From Dromiciops gliroides (Eukaryota; Chordata; Mammalia; Microbiotheria; Microbiotheriidae), in assembly GCF_019393635.1 (NCBI RefSeq), contig NC_057862.1, forward strand, positions 416,995,669 to 417,059,668: DNA of 64,000 nt. The letters run 5' to 3'. The notes under the pieces are model-generated. The model had not been told where the DNA came from. It did not search any database and saw only the letters and a program-made list of their open reading frames with translations. Below are positions 48,801 to 60,500 of this stretch, in pieces (positions within the stretch are counted from its first letter, which is position 1; the number at the start of each line of letters is the position of its first letter). The position numbers and the translations under genes are program-made.

Positions 48801-51800
48801 GCATGACAGATCTTTTCAAATGCTTTCCTAAAATCTAGGTAAACTATAGCATTCCCCTCATCTACTAATTTAGCAAGCTTGTAAAAAAATATGAAATAAA
48901 GTCAGTCTGGCATGGCCAGTCAGTCCTTAATGAAGCTTTAATGGCTGTGATGTTCCCTTTTCTTGATGTTCATTAGCTATCTCATTAATAGATGTTTGCT
49001 AGGAATCCAAGTTAAGCCTTCTAATCAAAAGTTTTCAGAGCCTTCTCTTTTCTCTTTTTATTCATTCATTCATTCATTTATTTTTTATTTTTATATTTAA
49101 AATTTTTTTCTGTTTTACTTTAAAATTTTTTTGGTATACCATTTACTCTCCTCCATTACTACGGTAACAATCCTATTCACCATGATTTTTCGAGGACTGC
49201 TCACAGGAGCTTAGTGATCACATTTGCTGGTTTTTTCAATAGCTGAAGAATTCGTTTAGGTGTCATGGCTTGAATTCACCAAGGTCAGTGAGGTGCTCCT
49301 TCTACCTCTGTGCTTATCTTGCCTATCGGCTCCTTGTTACCCATTTTTGTTCTGTTCTTTCTAGTCTAGAGATCATTTTCCTTGGTAGTGAAAATAGAAA
49401 CCAATTGAATTGAACAGCTCTGCCTTCTCTCTATTGTTAGTTATCAGCATCTCTCCTATTCCTAGCAGCGGGCCTATCCCTTCTTTGTCCTCATTTTTTC
49501 AGCCCTTTTTGTCATTTATTTTCCTCCTTAGTATCACCTTATTTCAACCATTAGTATGATAGGCTATGCCCTGCTGTTCTGTTCATCCTGCTACTTTTTC
49601 TTGCTTCCACCTTCTGTACATGTCTTTAAAAATTTAACTTTGTTGATAATGGTTCCTTTTGTATTTACATGATTCTCTTTAGATAACTCCCGATTTTCCT
49701 CCTAATTGGAATAGTTTTTCTTTATGTTTTCAGAGTTTAGTTCCCAAGGAGCTTCTCTAGTGGTTTACTCCAGTCACCAATCAAGAGGTTAAAAAAAAAA
49801 TCACAAAATCACACATACAGAGGCAATAGTAGTATAAACAAAATTTATGTTGAGAAGCAACAAAATTCAGGGCAAATATAATGAACAGTGCTGGCACCAT
49901 GCTGTTAGAATTAAAGGGCTCAACCTTTCTGCAAAGTTTAGTGAAGTACAAAAGTGGAAAGTGGCACATATTATCAATTTGTTATTCAGCTGTGTCTGAC
50001 TCTTCATCACCCCATGGACCATACTGTCCATGGAGTTTTCTTTGCAAACATACTAGAGTGATTTGCCATTTCCTTCTCCAGTGGATTAAGGCAGACAGGG
50101 TTAAGTGACTTGTCCAAGGTCACACAACTGGTAGGTATACGAGGCTGGATTTGAATTTAGGTCTTCATGACTGTAGGCCCAATACCCTAGCCACTGAAAC
50201 ACTTGATTGCTATTAGACAATGTTGCTGAACTATTTTCAGGAAATGTACTTTGTAGGGAGTTTGGGTATTTGTTGAGAATTGTTTTGTGTCAAAAGAAAA
50301 TAATCAATACATTTTAAAAGAGAAAGAGATTAGAAAATTTTTTAGGAATGGTAACTCTATCCTGAGGCTATTTGATGATCCTGCTTTTCAATCACAATGA
50401 GTACTGCCTATTTTCCTGTGAAGATGCTTGTAATCCCTTATGTATATAGTACAGCTTTTAGGGATTGTTCATATCCTGCTAGGTCCTGGGACTTTGAGGT
50501 TTCATTCTGAGAGTTGTCACTGTTTGCAAAATTGAATTTTATTGTAGACTTGACTAGTCTTTTCTTTTGGCCTTGTCTAGTTTGTGTATTTCAAAAGGCT
50601 ATTTTCAGGGCAGATAAAAGAGCAGAACCAGATATTGTGTTCTAGAAACCAGTTTGTTTACTCTTTTCTTCTGATGAATAGTGCTGAGTTCTACCGAAGT
50701 CAAAGGTCTTAATTATGTTTAATGATTCATTTCCAAAGTCTATTTAGGAAAGGAATGGAGAGCCTATTAAAGTCGATGTCCTCCGTCTCTCCTCTCCCCA
50801 ATAAAACACCTTGTATCAAGGCCCACACATAAGTAAAAAGCAATTTCACTTAGCTTTATTTATCCAGAGATAAATTTGAAAAGTGAATATTATGGATACT
50901 TAAGGGGGTGGAGACAGTAAGAGAGCAATACATAGAGGGAAAAAGAATGAAAGGAAAAGATGTAAGGAGAGAAAAAAGGTGGAGGGCATATGAAAAAACA
51001 AAGTTAGGGAGACAGGTACAGAGATACATACTGCTTTGTATGTATCTATCATGCTCTTATCATCTTTTCGTTTATATTATGGTTATTTATCCTGTTAATC
51101 CCATCCCACCCCATCTAGGTGTACAAGATGTACAGTAGGTACACTAGGTATATCTAGAACCCCAATGAGTTTGAATAATGTAAAATTCAATTTAGTGTGA
51201 ATTATAAAATGATACCAGGTCACATTTGATATAAGTGAAAATTCAGTTAATGAGATTTGTTAGAGTTAGCTGAGGGTTTTAACACTGCTTTGTGTGCATT
51301 TGTTTATCATTAAGTATGGATATGATGTTCTGTTAAAAAAAATTTTTAGGAGCAGCTAGGTGGCACAGTGGATAAAGCACTGACCCTGGATTCTGGAGGA
51401 CCTGAGCTCAAATCCAGCCTCAGACACTTGACACTTACTAGCTGTGTGACCCTGAGCAAGTCACTTAACCCTCATTGCCCCGCCAAAAAACCAAAAAAAT
51501 TTAAAGAGCCCTTAACAAAATGGACAAAAGGAAGAATATTTCAGATAGCAACATCTGCAGCACAGAAAAGAAGAGGCTTGTTATTACACTAGAACACAAA
51601 TTTGATGTAATTTAATGCATGAATGGGGTTATAACTTTAAAACAGGACAAGATGTTGGAATGCCTGAATCTATGGTACAGAATATCCTAAAACATAAAGG
51701 CTAAAAGACAAAGGCAAAGTGGAACCAGCTTTTTGTGGTTTGCCAATAACCACAAGGAAGAAAAACATCACAGTTCTAGAAATGAATGGATTAAAGACCA

Positions 51801-54455
51801 GTTAAAAACACATTGCTTTAGGGGCAGCTAGGTGGCGCAGTGGATAGAGCACTGGCTCTGGAGTCAGGAGTACCTGAGTTCAAATCCGGCCTCAGACACA
51901 TAACACTTACTAGCTGTGTGACCCTGGGCAAGTCACTTGACCCCAATTGCCTCACTTAAAAAAAAAAAACTGTAAAAAAAAAAAACACATTGCTTTTAAC
52001 AGAGGGGACATTCAGACAAAAGCTTCAAGTTTGTTTAAGGTAGTAAAGGAAAAATGGAAATAAAGTGGCTAGTGAAGAAACTTTTATTGCAAGCCTTGGT
52101 TGGTTCAATCACTTTTTTTGTTTTTTGCAGGGCAATGAGGGTTAAGTGACTTGCCCAGGGTCATACAGCTAGTTAAGTGTCAAGTGTCTGAGGCTGGATT
52201 TGAACTCAGGTACTCCTGAATCCAAGGCCAGTGCTTTATCCACTACACCACCTAACTGCCCCCCCCCCTGCCCATTCAATCACTTTTTTTTTTTAATTCT
52301 CTGTCTTTTTTTTTTTTTTTTAGTGAGGCAATTGGGGTTAAGTGACTTGCCCAGGGTCACACAGCTAGTAAGTATTAAGTGTCTGAGGCTGGATTTGAAC
52401 TCAGGTCCTCTTGAATCCAGGGCCGGTACTCTATCCACTGCGCCATCTAGCTGCCCCCAATCACTTTTAAAATGGAGTTCAGGGGGCAGCTAGGTGGCAC
52501 AGTGGATAAAGCGCCGGCCCTGGAGTCAGGAGGACCTGAGTTCAAATCCAGCCTCAGACACTTAATACTTACTAGCTGTGTGACCCTATGCAAGTCACTT
52601 AACCCTCATTGCCCCACAAAAAACCCAACAAATAAAAACAAATTTAAACAGATTTATTTATTTATTTTTTAAGTGAGGCAGTTGGGGTTAAGTGACTTGC
52701 CCAGGGTCACACAGCTAGTAAGTGTCAAGTGTCTGAGTTCAAATTCGAACTCAGGTCCTCCTGAATCCAGGACTGGTGCTCTATCCACTGAGCCACCTAG
52801 CTACCAGAAAGTTTTTTTTTTTTTTTAATAAAAACTAGGGGGCAGCTAGGTGGCGCAGTGGATAAAGCACCGGCCCTGGATTCAGGAGTACCTGAGTTCA
52901 AATCCGGCCTCGGACACTTGACACTTACTAGCTGTGTGACCCTGGGCAAGTCACTTAACCCCCATTGCCCCGCAAAAAAACAAAACCAAAAAAAATAAAA
53001 AATAAAAACTAATGCTTGTTTATTGGTCTCAAAAACTTTGTGCTGAGAGCCTATAACCATCAATAATTTCTGGTTCTTTGTTGGGCAAAGAAGAAACTGA
53101 GTGACTAATGTTATCAAAGACTGATTTTCAAGTTGTGTTAGCCTAGTTATCGAAAAAATATTTCAAGGACAGCAATATCACATATTTAAAGCATTAATGA
53201 TTTTAGATAATGTCCTGAGTCATTTCTTTACATTTTGTTCAATGTGTGAGAATATGAACACGCAAATTTGTCAAGATGTGTGGATAAAGCTCTCAGTACC
53301 TATAGGCAGATGTATGAAGATTTAAAAGGAAGATAGTTCAATCTACATTGTAAAATATTTTAAACAACAATAATGACGTTTTCTTGCATATAGTCATTGT
53401 AGGCTTACCATATTAAGTGGTTTTCTAATTTTTAAAGTTTTTCTTTCTATATTACTTTGTAATCAGTTTGCATCAGAAATACATTTTTCTTATCCTTTGC
53501 TCTTATATTCATAAACAGATAATGAACTTATTTTAAAAATTTATTTGCATATCTCCATTGGGATGGAAACAATTACTATATTTTATTAATGCAACCACTT
53601 TGAAGAATTTATTATTCATACTAATCAATACATAGCTGCATATGTTCCTTAAACGGAGGGTTTTGTTTGTTGTTTTTCAATTATGTCCAATTCTTCATGA
53701 TGCCATGGACCATACTGTCCATGTAGTTTTCTTGGCAAAGATACTGGAGTGGTTTGTCACTTCTTTCTCCAGAGGATTAAGGCAAACAGAGGTTACGTGA
53801 CTTGCCCAGCACTAAGTGTCTGAGGCTAGATTTGAATTCAGTTCTTCCTGACTCCAGATCCAGCTCTCTATCCACTGAACCACTTAGCTGTCTCTCCCTC
53901 CAACAACGCCCCCACCCCCCAATCTAAGGGGTCAAAGGGAAGGACCATGTCTTATTTGTTTTTTTGTTTTTGCAAGGCAATGGGGGTTAAGTGACTTGCC
54001 CAGGTTCACACAGCTAGTAAGTGTCAAGTGTCCGAGGCTGGATTTGAACTCAGGTACTCCTGAATCCAGGGCCGGTGCTTTATCCACTGTGCTATCTAGC
54101 CACCTCCCTTATTTATTTTTGTATCTTTTTCAGTTCCACAGATATTGCTTTACACATTGGAGGTACTGAATAAATGTTGAAGTTTGTTATTTTCATATGC
54201 ACAGCAAATGAGAGACAGAGGGAGAGAGAAAAAGGGGAAGGGTTCAGTAGGTTCTGAAACAAGTAACTAGTTATTCTTCACAGCTTTTAACTGCTCTTTA
54301 TCTGCAGATCTTCAGAAATGTGGTAGCCCAAAGTGAGGACACCAGTGAGAACCAAAGTAATTTTCCTTAAACACAGATCTGATCTTATGATTGTCCTGTT
54401 AACCAACTCCAGTGGCTTCCTAATGCCTCTAGGATTATATATGTATGTGTATATG

Positions 54456-54525
<70 letters not shown>

Positions 54526-57500
54526 ATCTATCTCTCTAATATATATGAAAAAATATTGAATGTATTAAAACATTAAAAGTTAAATTAAAAAAGAAAAGCT
54601 ATACATATAGTTATGTATCATATATGTACACATGTAGGAATATGTATATACATAGTAGGCACTTGATGAATGCTGGATGACTGAAATTCTTTTCAATAAC
54701 CAGAGAAGTAGTACTGTGTAGAAATTCAAACTAAACCGCATCTACCTCAGGACCCTTGGATTGGAATAGCAGTGGTTCTTTAACCAGAGTAGAATAACTC
54801 TCATTGTCTGTATTTTTCACATGTGTTTCAGAGCACATTCCAATGTTATTGCAGATTGCTGTTTTACCTTCAGTGGTCATTTCTTGTGTACAGCAGCTTG
54901 GGACAAAACCTTAAAAATCTGGGATGTAAATGCAGGAGGGTTTCGGAGTGAGGGAGCCTGTGTAACTCTGATGGAAGGTCATGAAGGTTCTGTCAGTTCT
55001 TGTCTTTTTACCAGAGATGGTAAGTTATTTATATGATTTCAAATTCAGTATTCCAGTGAATTTTTTTTTACTATTTAATAAACATAGATTCTCTTTGGGA
55101 CGGTTATACGTGACATAATGTTAACCCATCCTTGAAAGGCTTTAACTCTTTCATAACTCTGTTATCTATAATAAATTAGGATGATGATTTTCCAGAAGGA
55201 CAATAGAAAGTGTCTATATAACATGAGACAAAGGAAATAAGAGGAAGAGTCATGTACCTCTGGTAAACTTGCAATGGAAAATTCTGGATTTCTCATGTTC
55301 CTCCTCTTTTCTCTACCAGGGGCCCTTCAGTCTAGTTCAGGATCTCATCACTTCTCACCTGAAGTATTGCAGTAGCCTTCTACTTGATCTCCCTGCATCT
55401 GTTCTTTCCATTCTCCAACCCATTATCCATAGAGTTGCCAAATTGTTGTTCTTAAAACATAGGGCTAGCCATATTTCTCTCCTGATCAAGAAGCTTCAGG
55501 GGCCTCCTCCACCATCTAGGACAAAATAAACTCTTTTGTTTGGAATTAAAAGCACTCTGGTTTCAGCCTATTTTTCTAGATTTGTTCCATTTTACTTCCT
55601 CTACCATGCTCTATGTCCTAGTCAAACTGGCCTTCTTGCTGCCCATCATATAGGACTGTTCTTTGGACAGACCATTTTTCATTTATGGGATTTACTCCCT
55701 TCTCATCTCTGCCTCTTGGGTTCCCAACTCCCTCCAGGCATAGTGTAAGTGACATCTCCTATAAAAGGTTTCTTCTGGTCCAACCAGTTGCTTGTATCCC
55801 CATTTCCCTGGAAATTACTTTGTATTTCCTCACCTGGGAATGTGTTGTATTCCACCAGTAGAATGCAAATACCTTGAGGTCTTTGTATCTTTAGCACCTA
55901 GCCCAGTATACATGCTAAAATGCTTACTAAATGCTTGTTAAATTTAATTGAAGATGGGCTAGCAAATAAAGTATAGCCTATGACCCAACCTCCCCTATGT
56001 CAACCCCCCCTGTCAACTATACCTTGCTCTGAGTGTGTATTGAGTCAGCCTCCGCTCAAACCAAGAGCTTACCAGCCCTCACTGATATTCCATTTGCCAG
56101 ACCAACAAGAGGATGTGCCAGTTCAGAGCAAAACACATTTAAAGTGTAACAACTTTTTAAAAGGACAATTTCCATAAAACACATAAAGGTATATACTCCT
56201 GCAGATTCCCATACCTCTGGTGAGAATGAGCATATACGGGAAAGGAAACTTGTATAGAGAGTATGTATATATTTATATGAACATGTATACGAAGAGGGCA
56301 CATATGGAGAACATTGGGCACATGGCCTGGGAGCAGGTGTGGCCAAGGCAACTAACATTCCTGGGGAATGTTACTGTACCAGGTGGTATGATAAATGCTT
56401 TACAATTATTATCTCATTTGCTCCTTACAACAACCCTGGGAAGAAACTGAGGCAGACATAGGTTAAGTGACTCACCCAGGTCCACACAGGTAGTAAGAGT
56501 CTGAGACTGGCTTTGAACTCAGGTCTTCCTGATGCCAGGCCCAGCACTCTGTCCACTGAGCCCCCAAGCTGCCCCAACATGAATTATGTCCAGCATTCTT
56601 TCTGAACTGCTTCTCTTGCCTGGTGCTGCTTCCACTGCCGAGTCATCGGTAGCCAGAGCTGACCTGGTGATGTGTTGGAGCTGGTAGTTGGTTGGACTTG
56701 TGGTCATCTGAAAAGCATGTTTCTACTAGGCAGCTCTCAGCTTCCATCTGCTGGTCTTCTCATGAATTGCAGCTGCTACATACTCTCCCACCCAGGAAGG
56801 GGCAGCTGTAGCCTTGGGCTATTCCAGCCGTGATTTGAATTCAGGCCCCAAACCTCACCAGCCAGCTAACGGGTCTTACTTTTAGATTAAATGTGTTTTG
56901 TTTTTTAACTCCTTTGGAGCCTAGTCTTAGTACCCACTCAAAGACCCCAGTCTACTATTTGACTTAAGGTGAGAAAACTCCTTTCACCTTCTGTAAATTC
57001 CTGAGGCCTTGCCCAACAAGACAGAAAGAGAATGGCAACACATTGCCCAGCTTTTCTGCCAGCAACAAAACCATTGCCTTGCTTGTAGTAATAATAGGAA
57101 GTTAAAGTCAAAATGCCTTTCACACATAGTAAAAGGTTATTCTTTCTAGATACGATTAGAACATACTCGAGTTTAGGCTAACAAGTAGAACTCAAACATA
57201 TTTCTTCTGGAGTGAATAATGGCTTTAAATCAAGTAAGTGGAATTCCAATGACCATTATTACAATTTTAGAGGTAATATGGGGATGAAAAAAGAAGTAAT
57301 TAGATCACTCTTTCAAATGTATTTTCTTAAACAGAGTTAGTTCATTCAATAACCATTTATTAAGAACCTGATATTTATTAAATACTGTGTAGGTAGTGGG
57401 CAAGATGCAAAATTTAGTTAAGATTTAGTCCCCGACCTTATAGACACAAACACAGATCACAATAATACACACCATTCCTCACATGTATTAGAGAGCTACC

Positions 57501-60500
57501 AAAGTGCTATGTGAAATTCCAAGGGAAGGTCATTACTAAAATCACTGTAATGTGGCATGTATGTCCCTTAATTCTAGGGACACAGATTTTTAAGCAAATA
57601 ACACCTCAGACAATAACAATAGCATAATGAGATTTCCTGAAAACTGGTGTTTACATGTTATTCTCATTGATCAGATTTCTTTTGCTTGTAATTATGGTTG
57701 TAGTTTTCCTTGATCAGAGATTGATTAGACAAGCTTTTCAGGGAAGACTTCCTCCCATTTGTTAGGTGCCAAGAAACATTTCACTGATCATAATAAGGCT
57801 TCTGCAGAAGCCCCAGTGACTCACAGATTCTCAGCTATTACATGCACAATGTTTGGCAATGAAGATAAAAAAGAATGGAGGTACAAATAAAAATAAAAAA
57901 TACAAGCTTAGGTTTCTAAGAAGGTCATAGAAATAGCTGAAGACTGGTTTAGTATATTTTACTACTTAAAATAAGACATTAAATTCCAAAGTCAGAACTT
58001 TCTTCCCAGTGCCTTTTGATTATGTCCTCTATTGTCATGTTAATAGAGATGTGAATCATTCAGCCAAACCAGACAGGGGTTTTCAACATCTTTTTGACGT
58101 GTGGCTAATAAGAGCCCGTCATTAAAGGTCACTCAGTTAGTCTGCCTTTCTAGAGGAGGGATGATTCCATGAAGAAGCCCATGAATTTCCAATTTTGTGT
58201 TTCAGCCTCACTTATTGTGTCTGGAGCATATGACAAAATGGTAACTGTCTGGGATGTGGCCGGAGGATATAAAAAATGTACATTAAAGGTATTGATTTAC
58301 TGATATAAGATAGAAACCTTATATGATGGATTAAGAAACTAAAGCAGGATTTCAGAACTAAAGTACTGGGATTGGATTATAGTTTGCATTGTATCCTCAT
58401 CTGCAAAATGAAGGGATTGAGATACAAAAAGCTCGATTTTCTTTACAATGTATGTAGTTGGTTTAACTCTTCACAGGCTAACTTCTGGTTTATGAGCATG
58501 TTATCTGCCAACATTTATTAAATGACTGGTGCTCCAAGGAATACAAAATGGAGTCAGAAACAGTCTGTGTCCTCATTGAACTCACTGTATAATAAACAAG
58601 GACAAGGATCTAATGTATACAAGGCCATGAAGAGTTATAGAGGAGGAATTACCAGATGAGAGGTACAGAGAGTATGGTTCAAGTTAGCAAAACTTTTTTT
58701 TAACTTTTTTTTTTTTTTTAGTGAGGCAATTGAGGTTAAGTGACTTGCCCAGGGTCACATAGCTAGTAAGTGTTAAGTGTCTGAGGCCAGATTTGAACCC
58801 AGGTAGTCCTGACTCAAGGGCCGGTGCTCTATCCACTGCGCCATCTAGCTGCCCTAGCAAAACTTTTGAAGCACTTACCATGTGCCTGATCCTCTGCTTG
58901 GTCCTGAGGATGGAAAGGTAAAAGCAGATGCAATCCTTTCTCTCATGGAACTTATAATTTAAAAGGAAGATGTGACAAGTATATGAATAAGGGTGGTGCC
59001 ACTTAGAATGAAATAAAGGGAAAGAACATAATGCTTTTGGAAAATTTGAGGAGGGAGAGATCTTTTCTAGCTTGAGGATGAGGGTGGAGGGAAAGGCATC
59101 ATGATGAACGATGTGAAACCTGAGCAAGGCCTTGAAGGAAAAGAAAGACTTCAAGGGGTGTAAGTAACTAAAGAAGTGTGGGGGAGCACCTAGATGGCGC
59201 AGTGGATAAGCACCAGTCCTGGATTCAGGAATACCTGAGTTCAGATCCGGCCTCAGACACTTAACACTTACTAGCTGTGTGACCCTGGGCAAGTCACTTA
59301 ACCCCAATTGCCTCACTAAAAAAAAAAAAAAAAAGAAGTATGGGAGAGATCATTGTGTACAGGAGTTATTAGGTAAGGCTTTGTGGGAGAGAGAGGACCT
59401 GGACTGGACTTTAAAGGATGTTGGGCTTTTGAATAAATAGAGGAGAGGGAAGAAGACATTCCTGGTAGAGCAATAGCATGAGCAGAGGCAAAGTAGCAAG
59501 ACAGTAACTGTGGAGACTGCTTTGGTTGTAGATGATCAGATGGCCAAAAGACTGGGGCCAGACTACCTAGATACTATAATCCTGGGCTTTTATTCAGGTA
59601 AGTCCAGTCCTTAGGGAACATGCCAATTGTCCCACCATCCAGTCTTTCTCTGAAGATCAAAGAGAATGATTTCTGCTGGAAGACTGTATTCTTTTCTGAG
59701 AAACAGCACCTGTATGCCTTTGTCAGAGCTAGGGGGCTAGTATCCTAAGGAAGCAAAATGCCTGGCTGGAGCTAAATTCAGAAGCTCTCTGCACATTGTG
59801 TGCTTCTATTTAGTTTAAGCCCAACTTTGCTCAACATGAAAGCACTTCAGGGGTTAAGTCCTGGAGCTGGAAGGTTCAATGTAGACAGATGCTTAGGAAA
59901 GCAAGACCTGGTTCTAACTCTCCCATGTCTTGCTCAGAGAGTTAAATGCTGGTTTCAGTACAGATTAATTATTAATTCCCTTCAACCTCCATTTCCCCAT
60001 CTGTAAAAACAAAGGGGTTGGACTCAGCTTCTAAGGTCCCTTCCAGCTCCAAGTCTATGGTCCTAGGATGCTGTGAATTATGAAAACTAAAGGATAGTAA
60101 TACTATGTATATTTCCATAATGACTTATTAACCTATAGGCAACACCTGAAGGCAACAATCAGAAAGCAAAGGAACTACTTAAAGTTGATATGAAAAATAG
60201 CCCATTTCCCCCCATATAACCTATAATGTAAGGAGTGAAGAAGTCTTTTAGTTTCTTTTTTAAAATTTTAAATTAGGTCTTTTAAAAACAAAAATCAACT
60301 TTTTCTTCCTCTCCCTTTCCTCTGCAATCTCATCCTGAAAAAGAAAGAAAAACAAAACTGTTACAAAACTGTATAGCCAAACAACACACATTTCCATACC
60401 GGCCATGTAAAAAAAAATTCTATGTCTCTATGTGTACTCTGAGTCCATCACCTCTCTGATCAGGAAGTTGGTAGCATGTTTCATTTTGAGTTGTCTGAAA

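Larger units (their letters stand above)
47936..49790 (-). mobile_element. CR1/L3 LINE, antisense, with nested insertions
   Basis: ATAATTCCCAGATATTTTTCAG, TTGAGCCTAAGAATAAGATGG, then after two SINEs and a MIR: ATCTAGGTAAACTATAGCATTCCCC, CAGTCTGGCATGGCC, AGCTCTGCCTTCTCTC, GCAGCGGGCCTATCCCTTC, CTTGCTTCCACCTTCTGTAC. Confidence 0.78.
43520..54831 (+). other. WDR88 intron 6
   Basis: Densest insertion nest in the window. Unassigned: 43961-44394, 50206-51348 (over 1.1 kb without a recognised repeat), 51500-51803 and 53012-53660 (AT-rich). Confidence 0.7.
55020..58205 (+). other. WDR88 intron 7
   Basis: L2 (55265-55955), a MIR-like element (56355-56578) and an L2 3' end (57335-57560). 55956-56354, 56579-57334 and 57561-58205 show nothing recognised. 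Confidence 0.65.
58490..59560 (-). mobile_element. L2 3' part, antisense, with two nested SINEs
   Basis: TGCCAACATTTATTAAATGACTGG, TGTGTCCTCATTGAACTCAC, GGCCTTGAAGGAAAAG, CATTCCTGGTAGAGCAATAGC. Confidence 0.65.

Noticed and set aside
51360-51420. tRNA gene-like promoter boxes (also in the other SINE heads)
   Set aside because: They belong to the tRNA-derived SINE heads and do not form a tRNA.
52100-53010. Regularly spaced ~150-bp repeats suggesting an array
   Set aside because: They are independent SINE insertions in both orientations with their own duplications, not CRISPR or satellite DNA.
58684-59316. 210-codon open frame on the minus strand
   Set aside because: Its two ends are translations of young SINEs ([20 protein letters not shown]-type and its reverse) and its middle is antisense L2. 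Not a gene.
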